Source: JAHEFT01 sp963766195 (GTDB lineage Bacteria > Pseudomonadota > Gammaproteobacteria > Xanthomonadales > SZUA-36). Taken from it: 64,000 nucleotides of DNA. The position numbers were made by a program, and so were the translations under genes. Positions 36,870 through 46,476 of the stretch are shown piece after piece; the first letter of the stretch is position 1; each line of letters begins with the position of its first letter. Below the pieces are notes generated by a model, which saw only the letters and a program-made list of their open reading frames with translations, was not told the origin of the DNA and searched no databases. The DNA lies in the NCBI GenBank assembly GCA_963766195.1, contig CAVXYY010000005.1, positions 806,001 through 870,000 on the forward strand, given 5' to 3'.

Positions 36870-37322
36870 GTGTTTTTTGGTGAGACCGCAATCAATCTCG
36901 ACTCGAAAGGGCGCCTGGCCATGCCGGTGCGCTACCGGGAAATGATCCAGGATTTAAGCGGCGGGCGGATGGTTCTCACTTACAGTGCTTTCGATTCCGG
37001 GGCCTTATACCTTTACCCGGAAAAGGAATGGGAACGGGTGCGGGACGAAGTGACGGGTTTGAGTACGTTTAACCCGGGTCATCGCAGCCTGCAAAGAAAA
37101 CTGGTGGGGAGTGCCAGTGCAGTCGAACCGGACGGTAACGGCCGGATTCAGATACCGCAGACGCTGCGGCAGGTAGCAGGACTGGAAAAACGGGTCGCGC
37201 TGCTTGGAATGGGCAACCGCTTCGAGATCTGGGACGAGGATGTTCTGAATCAGAAGCGGGCAGAAGAAGAACGCAGCCTTGACGAAGGCGCATCAGAAGA
37301 AATGACCCGCCTGGTGCTTTAG
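36870..37322 (+). CDS. mraZ: Transcriptional regulator MraZ
   Basis: MraZ is a ring-forming DNA-binding protein with two AbrB-like repeats that controls its own dcw operon. GTG 36870 gives MFFGETAINLDSKGRLAMPVR, the canonical opening; the second repeat reads ASAVEPDGNGRIQIPQTLR. Length is 150 residues. It follows the operator boxes directly and is 37 bases before rsmH. Confidence 0.96.
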   Translation: MFFGETAINLDSKGRLAMPVRYREMIQDLSGGRMVLTYSAFDSGALYLYPEKEWERVRDEVTGLSTFNPGHRSLQRKLVGSASAVEPDGNGRIQIPQTLRQVAGLEKRVALLGMGNRFEIWDEDVLNQKRAEEERSLDEGASEEMTRLVL

Positions 37323-37359
37323 GCGGGCGCAAGACAGCCAGAGGTGTAAAACGGAGTAA

Positions 37360-38289
37360 ATGAGTGATTACCAGCACCAGCCGGTTTTACTGGAAGAAGT
37401 GTTGGAAGCGCTCAAAATCCGGCCAGACGGGAAGTACGTCGATGGCACTTTTGGAAGAGGCGGACACAGCCGGGGAATTTTAGCCCGCTTGTCCGGGAAA
37501 GGCTGCTTGTTGTCCCTGGACAGGGACCCGGAGGCCATCGCCGCCGGAAGGAAGTTGCAACAGGAAGATCCGCGACTGACCGTTGTCCAGGGAAACTTTG
37601 CAGATATGGAACGCTACGTCCATGAATGGGGCGTTGATGAAGGCCCGGACGGCATCTTGCTGGATCTCGGGGTTTCTTCGCCGCAACTGGACGATCCGGA
37701 ACGGGGTTTCTCCTTTATGGGGGATGGTCCACTGGATATGCGTATGAACCCATTACAGGGTGTGCCGGCCAAAGAGTGGTTGGCTGACGCACCGGAACGG
37801 GAATTGACCCGCGTGTTTTGGGAGTTCGGAGAGGAGCGCCATGCGCGCAGGATTGCCAGGAGCATCGTGATGTCCCGGCGAGAGCAGCGGCTTGAATCGA
37901 CCGGTCAGTTGGCGAGATTGATCGAAAATACGATAGGCCGCCGGGAAAAGAACAAACATCCAGCAACACGATGTTTTCAGGCAATCCGGATTTTTATAAA
38001 TGATGAAATGGCTAACCTGGCCAAGGGTTTGGATACAGCAATAAGGTTGTTGCGCCCGGGAGGAAGACTGGTAGTAATCAGTTTTCATTCCCTCGAGGAC
38101 CGCCTGGTCAAACGGACGATTAGAGAAGCCGTACGACCAGGAAAGGTCCGCAGAAACATCCCGCTGCACCCGGATAGCAAGCCCATATTGAAGCCGGTTG
38201 GTAAAGCCATCAAAGCCTCTGAAGCTGAACTCTCCGTCAATCCCCGTGCACGAAGCGCTGTCATGAGGGTTGCGGAGAAACTTGGTTGA
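37360..38289 (+). CDS. rsmH: 16S rRNA (cytosine1402-N4)-methyltransferase RsmH
   Basis: RsmH methylates N4 of C1402, the same nucleotide whose ribose is modified by RsmI encoded nearby. The 309-residue product has HQPVLLEEVLEAL, the SAM motif YVDGTFGRGGHSRGIL, ILLDLGVSSPQLDDPERGFSF, and at the C-terminus LVVISFHSLEDRLVKR. The stop overlaps the TTG start of ftsL. Confidence 0.97.
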   Translation: MSDYQHQPVLLEEVLEALKIRPDGKYVDGTFGRGGHSRGILARLSGKGCLLSLDRDPEAIAAGRKLQQEDPRLTVVQGNFADMERYVHEWGVDEGPDGILLDLGVSSPQLDDPERGFSFMGDGPLDMRMNPLQGVPAKEWLADAPERELTRVFWEFGEERHARRIARSIVMSRREQRLESTGQLARLIENTIGRREKNKHPATRCFQAIRIFINDEMANLAKGLDTAIRLLRPGGRLVVISFHSLEDRLVKRTIREAVRPGKVRRNIPLHPDSKPILKPVGKAIKASEAELSVNPRARSAVMRVAEKLG

Positions 38290-38558
38290 ATGCTCGATTC
38301 ATAGTCCTATTGATCACACTGGCTGCCGTCATCTGCAGTGCGCTGGGGGTGGTTTACGCACGCCACGAAAGTCGCAGGGCGTCGGTCCAGCTGGGATTGC
38401 TGGAAGACCAGCGCGACGAAATCATCGCCGAGTGGAGCCGTCTGCAACTGGAGCAGGCGTGGCTGGCGGACGCCGGCCACGTGGAAAGCAAGGCGCGCGA
38501 AGAGCTCGGCATGGATTTGCCGGATAAATCCCTGATCCTGGTCGTGGAGAAGCCATGA
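38286..38558 (+). CDS. ftsL: Cell division protein FtsL
   Basis: FtsL is a small bitopic divisome protein that forms a complex with FtsB and FtsQ. TTG 38286, overlapping the rsmH stop, gives 90 residues: a short cytoplasmic tail, one membrane helix (FIVLLITLAAVICSALGVV) and a periplasmic leucine-zipper-like coiled coil (about 30-70) ending AREELGMDLPDKSLILVVE. Its stop overlaps the ftsI start. Identity depends on topology and position, since FtsL is poorly conserved. Confidence 0.92.
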   Translation: MNARFIVLLITLAAVICSALGVVYARHESRRASVQLGLLEDQRDEIIAEWSRLQLEQAWLADAGHVESKAREELGMDLPDKSLILVVEKP

Positions 38559-40270
38559 GCCACGCTGAAAACCACGTGGCTCCCCTGAGCAGGCTTTACG
38601 GATTCCTGGGGATGTTCCTGCTGTGCGCCGTCGCGCTGGTTGCAAGGGCAGTCAATCTGCAAATCGTCGATACGGATTTTCTGCAGGACCAGGGAGAAGC
38701 CCGTTACTTGCGGGAAGTCGTGGTTCCAACCCGCCGGGGCAACATCCTGGACCGTAACGGCGAGCCTCTGGCCGTGAGCACACCGGTTGACTCGGTCTGG
38801 GTCAATCCAAAATTGTTGCTGCAGTCGCCTGAAGACATCGTGCCGTTGGCCGAAGCGCTCAGTGTCGATGCCGATGAAATCGAACGCCGCCTGACACAGC
38901 GTTCCGCGCGCGAGTTTGTCTGGCTGCGCCGGAGGCTGCATCCGGATGTCGCGGCCCAGGTCAAATCGCTGAAACTGCACGGTGTATTTTTGCAGAAAGA
39001 ATATCGCCGGTTCTATCCCGCGGGCGAAGTGACTTCACACGTGATCGGATTCACCAACATCGATGACGTGGGTCAGGAAGGGTTGGAACTGGCCTACAAC
39101 GACTGGCTCCAGGGCAAACCCGGCTTGAAGCGCATCATCCGGGACCGCCTCGGGCGCACCGTCGAGCACGTTGAAATGGTCCGTGAATCGGAGCCCGGAC
39201 ACGATCTCAGTCTCACCATTGACCGCCGCCTGCAATACCTCGCCTACCGGGAGCTCAAGCGCACCGTGCTCAAGCATGGTGCGCGCTCCGGTAGCGTTGT
39301 CCTGCTGGACGTGAAAACCGGCGAAGTGCTGGCCATGGTGAATCAGCCGGCCTACAACCCGAACCACGCCAGCATGGACAGCGAAGGCTTGAGAAACCGC
39401 GCGATCACCGACGTGTTTGAACCGGGTTCAGTGATGAAACCGTTTGTCGTCGCGTCGGCCCTGGAAACCGGAAGATACACCCCGACGACACCGATCGATT
39501 CATCCCCCGGCTATATCAACGTAGGCGGGCACACGATTAAAGATACCCACAATTACGGGCCAATCGACGTGACCCGTCTCATCACCAAGTCCTCGAACGT
39601 GGCGGCCACCAAGATTGCTCTGGACCTTGAACCGGAGCACATGTGGAATACCTATGACCGCTTCGGGTTCGGGGACGTGACCGGAACCGGCTTTCCGGGT
39701 GAATCGGCAGGCGTGTTGAGAAATTATCGCCGTTGGCGCCGGGTGGAGCAGGCGACCCTTTCCTACGGCTACGGAATTTCCGTCACTGCTTTGCAACTGG
39801 CCGAGGCATTTGCCGCCCTGGCCGACGAAGGGCGCCTGCGCCGCCCCAGCCTGGTCATGGGGGCGACCAATCCCCCGACCTCGATCCTGGATCCGGTCAT
39901 TGCGCGCCAGGTGGCGGCCATGCTGGAGACCGTCACGGGGCCTGAAGGCACCGGCAAAAATGCGCGGGTTGCCAACTACCGCGTATCGGGAAAAACCGGA
40001 ACCTCGCGCAAGGCCAGCGCATCAGGTTATGCCTCGCGTTACATCGCCAGCTTTGCCGGGTTCGCACCCTCCAGTGATCCCAGGGTGGTTGGCATCGTGA
40101 TCATCAACGATCCGTCCGCGGGCCAGTACTATGGCGGATTGGTCGCAGGGCCGCTTTTTTCAGAAGTGATGACGGGCGCAATGCGCCTGCTCAATATTCC
40201 TCCGGACAATTTTGAAGGAATGGTCGCACACACTCAGGCCTCCGAACTGGACCTTGGGGGTGGCGATTGA
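38555..40270 (+). CDS. ftsI: Peptidoglycan D,D-transpeptidase FtsI (PBP3)
   Basis: FtsI is the septal transpeptidase. The 571-residue product has one N-terminal membrane helix (about 14-34), a pedestal domain opening VPTRRGNILDRNGEPLAVS and the penicillin-binding domain. The active-site motifs are complete: SVMK (about 291-294), SSN (about 346-348) and KTGT (about 480-483). ATG 38555 overlaps the ftsL stop. It precedes murE by eight bases. Confidence 0.97.
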   Translation: MSHAENHVAPLSRLYGFLGMFLLCAVALVARAVNLQIVDTDFLQDQGEARYLREVVVPTRRGNILDRNGEPLAVSTPVDSVWVNPKLLLQSPEDIVPLAEALSVDADEIERRLTQRSAREFVWLRRRLHPDVAAQVKSLKLHGVFLQKEYRRFYPAGEVTSHVIGFTNIDDVGQEGLELAYNDWLQGKPGLKRIIRDRLGRTVEHVEMVRESEPGHDLSLTIDRRLQYLAYRELKRTVLKHGARSGSVVLLDVKTGEVLAMVNQPAYNPNHASMDSEGLRNRAITDVFEPGSVMKPFVVASALETGRYTPTTPIDSSPGYINVGGHTIKDTHNYGPIDVTRLITKSSNVAATKIALDLEPEHMWNTYDRFGFGDVTGTGFPGESAGVLRNYRRWRRVEQATLSYGYGISVTALQLAEAFAALADEGRLRRPSLVMGATNPPTSILDPVIARQVAAMLETVTGPEGTGKNARVANYRVSGKTGTSRKASASGYASRYIASFAGFAPSSDPRVVGIVIINDPSAGQYYGGLVAGPLFSEVMTGAMRLLNIPPDNFEGMVAHTQASELDLGGGD

Positions 40271-40278
40271 GCTGTCCC

Positions 40279-41730
40279 ATGAGTGTTCAAACGCTGTTGG
40301 AAGGCTGGTGCGATTCCGTTCCCGACCTGGTCATCACCGGCATCGAACTGGACTCCAGGCGCGTGGCGCCGGGCCAGGCCTTCCTGGCCGTGGCCGGTGC
40401 ACGCACCCACGGGATGCAGTACGCAGCGCAGGCACAGGGCCGCGGCGCCTCTGTCGTGATCCACGACGGCCTGGCGGAAGTGCCGCCGCTGGAAATTCCA
40501 GCGGTCGCTGTTCCCGGGCTGGGGCGGCTCCTGTCGGGTATCGGCGCCCGTTTCTTCCACTCTCCGTCGGATCATTTGACCATCGCAGGGGTCACCGGCA
40601 CCAACGGCAAGACATCCACCGCCCACTTCATTGCGCAGGCGTGGCAAGCCACCAGCGGAGATGCGGGAATCATTGGCACCATAGGCTACGGGCCGCTCGG
40701 CGGGTTGAAACCTGCCAACATGACGACACCCGACCCGGTTTCGCTGCAGGCCATGCTTTCAGACTGCCTCGACCAGGGCGTGGAAAAACTGGCCATGGAG
40801 GTGTCATCTCATGCGCTTGACCAGGGCCGTTGCGATGACGTGGCGTTTGATGCGGCCGTGTTCACCAACCTGAGCCGCGACCACCTGGATTACCACGGGA
40901 CGATGGAAGCCTATGCCGCAGCGAAACGCCGCCTGTTCATTGACTACCATCCGCGGTTTGCCGTGATCAACCTGGATGATGCTTTCGGCAAAGTGCTGGC
41001 AGGCGAGATCAGTAACGGCACGCAGGTTTTTACCTACGGCACCAACGGGTCAAGCGAGTTGCGGGGCTCGGTGCTGCAGATGGATTCCCTGGGCATGAAA
41101 ATCAGGCTGGTGTCGCCCTGGGGTGATGGCGAAATACGAACCGGTTTGCTCGGCGCCTTCAATATTTCCAACCTGCTGGCTGCCGCCGGAACGCTTGCGC
41201 TGCTGGGCATGCCCTGGAGCCAGGTGATGCATCAGCTGGAAATGATGCGCGCTGTTCCGGGGCGCATGCATTGCATGGGAGGGGACGCAGCCCAGCCCGT
41301 GGTGGTGGTCGACTACGCGCATACCCCGGATGCGCTGCAACAGGCTTTGACCGCATTGCGATCACATCTGCATGGCCGCCTGGTGTGTGTTTTTGGCTGT
41401 GGTGGCGACCGCGACAGCGGCAAGAGGCCGATGATGGCCCAGGTGGCCGAATCGCTTTCCGATCGCATCGTGATGACATCGGACAACCCCCGTGGTGAAA
41501 ATCCGGAGTCCATCATCGGGGATATGCTGGCCGGTTTGAAAAACCCGGGGAAGGCCCGGGTGATCATCGACCGGGCTACGGCCATACGCCAGGCTGTTCG
41601 GGAGTGCGGACCGGGCGATATCGTTTTGATTGCGGGTAAAGGTCACGAAACCTGGCAGGAAACGGATGGGCGGAAAATTCCATTCAGTGATGAGGCGGCT
41701 GTGCATGCCGCCCTGGAGGATGCCGCGTGA
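40279..41730 (+). CDS. murE: UDP-MurNAc-L-Ala-D-Glu:meso-diaminopimelate ligase
   Basis: MurE adds meso-diaminopimelate to the muropeptide in the cytoplasm. ATG 40279 gives 483 residues. The ATP motif GVTGTNGKTSTAHFIAQ and the DAP-selecting motif SDNPRGENP (about 405-412) are present, so the third stem-peptide residue is meso-DAP. EVSSHALDQGR, which holds the carbamylated-Lys neighbourhood, is intact. The stop overlaps the murF start. Confidence 0.97.
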   Translation: MSVQTLLEGWCDSVPDLVITGIELDSRRVAPGQAFLAVAGARTHGMQYAAQAQGRGASVVIHDGLAEVPPLEIPAVAVPGLGRLLSGIGARFFHSPSDHLTIAGVTGTNGKTSTAHFIAQAWQATSGDAGIIGTIGYGPLGGLKPANMTTPDPVSLQAMLSDCLDQGVEKLAMEVSSHALDQGRCDDVAFDAAVFTNLSRDHLDYHGTMEAYAAAKRRLFIDYHPRFAVINLDDAFGKVLAGEISNGTQVFTYGTNGSSELRGSVLQMDSLGMKIRLVSPWGDGEIRTGLLGAFNISNLLAAAGTLALLGMPWSQVMHQLEMMRAVPGRMHCMGGDAAQPVVVVDYAHTPDALQQALTALRSHLHGRLVCVFGCGGDRDSGKRPMMAQVAESLSDRIVMTSDNPRGENPESIIGDMLAGLKNPGKARVIIDRATAIRQAVRECGPGDIVLIAGKGHETWQETDGRKIPFSDEAAVHAALEDAA

Positions 41731-43076
41731 TCCGTCTCATGCTCAGCGAAGTGGCAATGGCCGTTGGTTGTTCCGCACCGGTTCGTGACGTGGCCGTCGA
41801 CGCTATCGCCACTGACAGCAGGAAAGTTCATTACGGAACGCTGTTTGCCGCCTTGCCGGGCAGCCATGTCGACGGTCATGATTTCGCCGGGTCGGCCGTC
41901 AGCCTTGGCGCCGCTGCCTTGCTGGTCAGCCGCCCGCTGGACCTGGATGTGCCGCAACTGGTCGTGGACGACGTGCTGAAGGCGCTGGGCAGTCTTGCTT
42001 CGATGTTACGCGGCCGGATCAATCCAACCGTCATCGGGATTACCGGCAGTAACGGCAAGACCACGGTCAAGGAGATGGTCACCAGCATCCTGCGGCTCGA
42101 ATCGCCCGTGCTGGCGACGCAGGGAAATTACAACAACGAGCTGGGTGTTCCGCTGAGTTTGTTCGGGCTGGAACAAAAACACCGCTTTGCGGTTCTGGAG
42201 ATGGGCGCCAGCAAGGCCGGTGATATCGCCTACCTGGCCGGTATTGCGAAACCTGACGTGGGCCTTATCACGAATATCGGGCCGGCCCACTTGCGGGGTT
42301 TTGGCAGTGAAGAAGGGGTAGCGCGCGCCAAGGGTGAAATGTACGCGGCACTGCCGCCCGGCGGCTCCGCCGTCATTAATGCCGATGAACCCTGGTCAGA
42401 GCTCTGGCTTACGATGAACAGCGCCGGGCGCGTGATGACTTTCGGGTGTAAACCGGATGCCGATGTGCGGTTGGCCGGCGATGAAAACATGCCGCGTTTC
42501 GATACGCCCGCGGGTGCGGTCGAACCACGGATTTCGTTACCTGGCCGGCATAATCTCGTCAACGCAGCAGCAGCCGTGGCCGTTGCGCTGTCAGTGGGGA
42601 TCGGCCTGGACAAGATCAGGCAGGGCCTCGAATCGGTGAAGCCTGTGCCGGGCCGGCTTAACCTGCTGCATACCGATGCCGGCTGGACCGTCATTGACGA
42701 CACCTACAATGCCAATCCTGCTTCGCTGTACTCCGCCCTGCAGGTCCTGGCCGGCATGCAGGGCACGCCCTGGCTGGTGCTCGGAGACATGAAAGAGCTG
42801 GGTCAGGGCAGTCGCAAGATGCACCGGGAAGTCGGTGAGGCGGCCAGGGCCATGGGTGTGCGGCGACTTTTCACGATCGGTGAAATGTCCGCTTACACAG
42901 CCGAGGCCTTTGGTGACCGGGCAGAACACTTTTCCAGCCGCGAAGCGTTGGCCGCTGCACTGACCGACAGCCTCTACCCGGACGTGATCATCCTGGTAAA
43001 GGGTTCGCGCTCAATGGGAATGGAAGCGATTGTTGCGGCGATCACCGATGTGGCGAATTTCAGGGAGGCCGGCTGA
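41727..43076 (+). CDS. murF: UDP-MurNAc-tripeptide:D-Ala-D-Ala ligase
   Basis: MurF adds D-Ala-D-Ala to complete the UDP-MurNAc-pentapeptide. The 449-residue product from GTG 41727 carries GITGSNGKTTVKEMV for ATP binding, GNYNNELGVPLSLF, LEMGASKAGDIAYLA and VIDDTYNANPASL. The start overlaps the murE end and the stop abuts mraY. Confidence 0.97.
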   Translation: MIRLMLSEVAMAVGCSAPVRDVAVDAIATDSRKVHYGTLFAALPGSHVDGHDFAGSAVSLGAAALLVSRPLDLDVPQLVVDDVLKALGSLASMLRGRINPTVIGITGSNGKTTVKEMVTSILRLESPVLATQGNYNNELGVPLSLFGLEQKHRFAVLEMGASKAGDIAYLAGIAKPDVGLITNIGPAHLRGFGSEEGVARAKGEMYAALPPGGSAVINADEPWSELWLTMNSAGRVMTFGCKPDADVRLAGDENMPRFDTPAGAVEPRISLPGRHNLVNAAAAVAVALSVGIGLDKIRQGLESVKPVPGRLNLLHTDAGWTVIDDTYNANPASLYSALQVLAGMQGTPWLVLGDMKELGQGSRKMHREVGEAARAMGVRRLFTIGEMSAYTAEAFGDRAEHFSSREALAAALTDSLYPDVIILVKGSRSMGMEAIVAAITDVANFREAG

Positions 43077-44159
43077 TGCTGTACTGGGTCTTCCAGCAAA
43101 TGGCTGAATTCAACTCCGGGTTCGCGGTTTTCGGGTACATCACGCTGAGGAGCATTCTGGGTGCGTTGACCGCCCTGGTCATTTCCCTGTTGCTGGGCCC
43201 CTGGTTTATCAGGCGACTGGTGAAACAGCAGGTCGGACAACCGATACGCCAACTGGGCCCGGAAAGTCACTTTTCGAAAGCCGGAACACCCACCATGGGT
43301 GGCGCGTTGATCCTGTTCTCAATCGTAATTTCCACGCTCCTCTGGGCGGACCTCGCCAATCGCTATGTTTGGGTCGTTATCATCGTCACGCTGATTTTTG
43401 GCATTATCGGCTGGGTGGATGATTACCGGAAACTGGTGTTGCAGGACTCTGCCGGTTTACCGGCGCGATGGAAATACCTCGGACAATCCCTCGGGCGGGC
43501 TGGCCGCTGCGTGTTTCCTGTATTTCACGGCTGATGTGCCCGCGGCTACTGAACTCATCGTGCCGTTCTTCAAGGACGTGGCAATACCGCTGGGTGTGTT
43601 TTACATCGTTACCACTTATTTCATGATCGTGGGCTTTTCAAACGCGGTCAACCTGACCGATGGACTGGATGGTCTGGCCATCATGCCCTCGGTTTTTGTC
43701 GCTGCGGCGCTGGGTATTTTTGCCTACGTGGCGGGTCATGCCGTATTTTCGGAATACCTCGCCATGCCGTTCATTCCCGGATCGGGAGAGTTGGCCATTT
43801 TCTGCGGCGGACTGGCAGGCGCAGGCCTGGGTTTCCTCTGGTTCAACACCTACCCGGCGCAGATTTTCATGGGGGATATCGGTGCGCTGGCAGTGGGCGC
43901 CGCGCTTGGCCTGATGGCGGTTATTGTCAGGCAGGAGCTGGTTTTCATCCTGATGGCGGGCGTGTTCGTGATGGAAACCGTGTCGGTAATACTGCAAGTC
44001 GCTTCGTTCAAACTGACCGGCAAGCGGATTTTCAGAATGGCTCCGATTCATCACCATTTTGAACTGAAGGGCTGGCCCGAGCCCAGGGTAATCGTTCGTT
44101 TCTGGATCATTTCGGTCATTCTCGTCCTGGCGGGCCTGGCCACGTTGAAGATCAGGTGA
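43076..44159 (+). CDS. mraY: Phospho-MurNAc-pentapeptide transferase MraY, one frameshift
   Basis: MraY is the ten-helix membrane enzyme that makes lipid I. After repair it has about 360 residues, the normal length. Catalytic and binding motifs are visible: KAGTPTMGG, GWVDDYRKLV (the aspartate pair), NAVNLTDGLDGLA, FLWFNTYPAQIFMGD and MAPIHHHFELKGWPEPRV. The first frame breaks near 43493, where WKYLGQSLG should lead to GLAAACFLYFTADVPAATEL in the next frame. One extra G in the GGGCGGG stretch accounts for it. Only ten bases separate it from ftsW; murD, which lies here in Escherichia coli, is absent. Confidence 0.95.
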
Positions 44160-44169
44160 GCCAGCCAAA

Positions 44170-45390
44170 ATGAAAAAAATGACATTGGCAATGAAACCGT
44201 CGGAGAGCAGGGGCCAGGCCTTCCAGATTGGATCCTCGCCGGTTCCGGTCTACCTGGATACCTGGGTGCTGTTGCCGGCCCTGCTGCTGCTATCGATCGG
44301 AATTGTCATGGTTGGTTCGGCGTCCATCGCCATCGCCGAAGGCCAGGGCGCAAGCACCTACTACTACCTGTTGAGGCACGTGGTATACATTTGCGTAGGC
44401 ATATTCCTGGCGCTGACACTCAAAGCGATACCGATCTCCTTCCTCGAGCGGGTCAGCCGCCCGATGCTGACCCTGTCCGTTCTGCTGCTGCTGGTCGTGC
44501 TGGTTCCGGGTATCGGTCAAACCGTGAATGGCAGTACGCGGTGGATACGACTCGGGTTTGTCAATTTCCAGGTTGTTGAAGCCGTGAAACTCATGGTGAT
44601 CATTTACCTGGCCGGTTACCTGGCGCGGAAAGCCCAGCTGGTGCGGGCGCGGTTCTTCGACACCCTCAAGCCGCTGGTGTTTGCGGGCCTGTTGTCCGGC
44701 ATTCTTCTGCTTCAGCCCGATATGGGAAGCGCTGCGGTCATCACCGCGATTGTCGCCGGGATGGTTTGGCTGGCGGGCGCTGCCTGGCGCCATATATTGG
44801 TCCTGGGAATGCTGGTCATCCCGGTATTCGGTTTTGCAGCGATGGAACCCTACCGCCTGCGGCGCATCGTCAGTTTCATGGATCCGTGGGCCGACCCCTT
44901 TGCCAGCGGATTCCAGCTCACCCAGGCATTGATTGCGGTCGGCCGTGGTGAACTGTTCGGTGTCGGCATTGGCGCCAGCATCCAGAAATTGTTTTACCTG
45001 CCGGAAGCGCACACGGATTTCATTTTTGCGGTCCTGGCAGAAGAGTTTGGTTTGGCCGGGGTGGTCGCGGTTTTGCTGCTCTTCCTGCTGCTGGTAACCC
45101 GGATCATGGTCATAGGGGTGATGGCCCACCGGAGAAATAAACCGTTCGCCGGGTTCGTCGCCTACGGCATCGGGATCTGGATGGGGTTGCAGGCTGTCGT
45201 CAGTATTGGCGTGAACCTGGGCGTGTTGCCTACCAAGGGCCTTACCCTGCCGCTGATCAGTTCCGGAGGAAGCAGCATGCTGATGTCTTTGCTGGCGATC
45301 GGAATCGTTCTCCGGATCAAGGTCGAACTGGACCGGGACAACATCGTTTACTGCAGGAAAAAGCTCAACTTCAGAGAGGCGGTGGAATGA
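44170..45390 (+). CDS. ftsW: Septal peptidoglycan glycosyltransferase FtsW
   Basis: FtsW is the SEDS-family polymerase partner of FtsI. The 406-residue product has ten hydrophobic segments. Conserved stretches are GSTRWIRLGFVNFQVVE, LLQPDMGSAAVI, WADPFASGFQLTQALIAVGR, HTDFIFAVLAEEFG and LPLISSGGSSMLMSL near the end. The aspartate of the HTDFIF region and the QPD aspartate are present. It follows mraY directly and overlaps murG. Confidence 0.96.
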   Translation: MKKMTLAMKPSESRGQAFQIGSSPVPVYLDTWVLLPALLLLSIGIVMVGSASIAIAEGQGASTYYYLLRHVVYICVGIFLALTLKAIPISFLERVSRPMLTLSVLLLLVVLVPGIGQTVNGSTRWIRLGFVNFQVVEAVKLMVIIYLAGYLARKAQLVRARFFDTLKPLVFAGLLSGILLLQPDMGSAAVITAIVAGMVWLAGAAWRHILVLGMLVIPVFGFAAMEPYRLRRIVSFMDPWADPFASGFQLTQALIAVGRGELFGVGIGASIQKLFYLPEAHTDFIFAVLAEEFGLAGVVAVLLLFLLLVTRIMVIGVMAHRRNKPFAGFVAYGIGIWMGLQAVVSIGVNLGVLPTKGLTLPLISSGGSSMLMSLLAIGIVLRIKVELDRDNIVYCRKKLNFREAVE

Positions 45391-46476
45391 TGGCTGCGGG
45401 TCGCGGAGTGCTGATCATGGCCGGAGGAACCGGCGGGCACATTTTTCCGGGATTGGCCGTGGCGGACAGCCTGCGTCTCAAGGGTGTCCCGGTGCGCTGG
45501 CTTGGCGCGCGGGGCGGGATGGAGTGTGAGAAAGTACCGGACAGCCGGCATCCCGCTGGATGTCGTTGATATTTCCGGACTGCGCGGCAAGGGAATTGGC
45601 CGCTGGGTCTCAATGCCCTGGAAACTGCTGCGTGCAGTGGTCCAGGCCTTCCGGATGCTGGGCAGAAACCGCCCTGCATGCGCCATCAGTTTTGGCGGCT
45701 ATGCCGCGGGGCCGGGCGGCCTTGCAGCCCGGTTGCGGGGAATTCCCTTGCTGGTTCATGAACAGAATCGTGTGCCGGGGATGACCAATAAAGTGCTGGC
45801 ACGGTTGGCGAAGAAGGTTTTGCAGGCCTTTCCGGGCACCTGGGAAGACGCGCTGCAGCCGGAAACCTGCGGCAACCCGGTACGCACGGCCGTTACCCGA
45901 CTGACGGCTCCGGCGCTCCGATTGGCGCAAAGGCAAGGCCCGGTCTGTGTGCTGGTCACCGGCGGAAGCCAGGGAGCCCGGGCGCTGAATCGCACGGTGC
46001 CCGCGGCCATGGCCTTGCTGCCGGCCGGGCTGACGGTTTCGATCAGGCACCAGGCTGGCAAAGGTTGGGGCCAGGAAACTGCAGAGGCGTACCGGGCCGC
46101 CGGGCTGAATGCGGAAGTGTCGGAATTCATTGTTGATATGGCCGGCGCCTATGACTGGGCGGACCTGGTGATTTGCCGCTCCGGCGCGCTCACGGTTTCA
46201 GAACTCGCGGCGGCCGGTATCGCCGCCGTGCTGGTGCCGTTCCCGCATGCGGTGGATGACCACCAGACCCGCAACGCGGAATTCCTGGTTGAAGCCGGCG
46301 CCGCGATTTTGTTGCCGGAGGCTGAACTCGGCGCAGCTTCCCTGGCCGCGGCGATCGAACCCCTGGTCACCAACCGGGAAAGGCTTTTGAACATGGCTGA
46401 AAAGGCCAGGTCCGTGTCGGTCCCGGATGCCGCTGAACGGGTAGCCGAACTGTGCCGGGAGTACCTGACCGCATGA
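45387..46476 (+). CDS. murG: UDP-GlcNAc:lipid I GlcNAc transferase MurG, one frameshift
   Basis: MurG makes lipid II at the inner face of the membrane. The N-terminal frame reads LIMAGGTGGHIFPGLAVAD and WLGARGGMECEKVP. The frame then changes near 45539 to TAGIPLDVVDISGLRGKG. The C-terminal domain is complete with ISFGGYAAGPGG, LLVHEQNRVPGMTNK, LVTGGSQGARALN, DLVICRSGALTVSELAAAG and the phosphate/UDP-site residues of DDHQTRNAEFL. One extra base accounts for the break. About 362 residues result. The stop overlaps the murC ATG. Confidence 0.95.
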
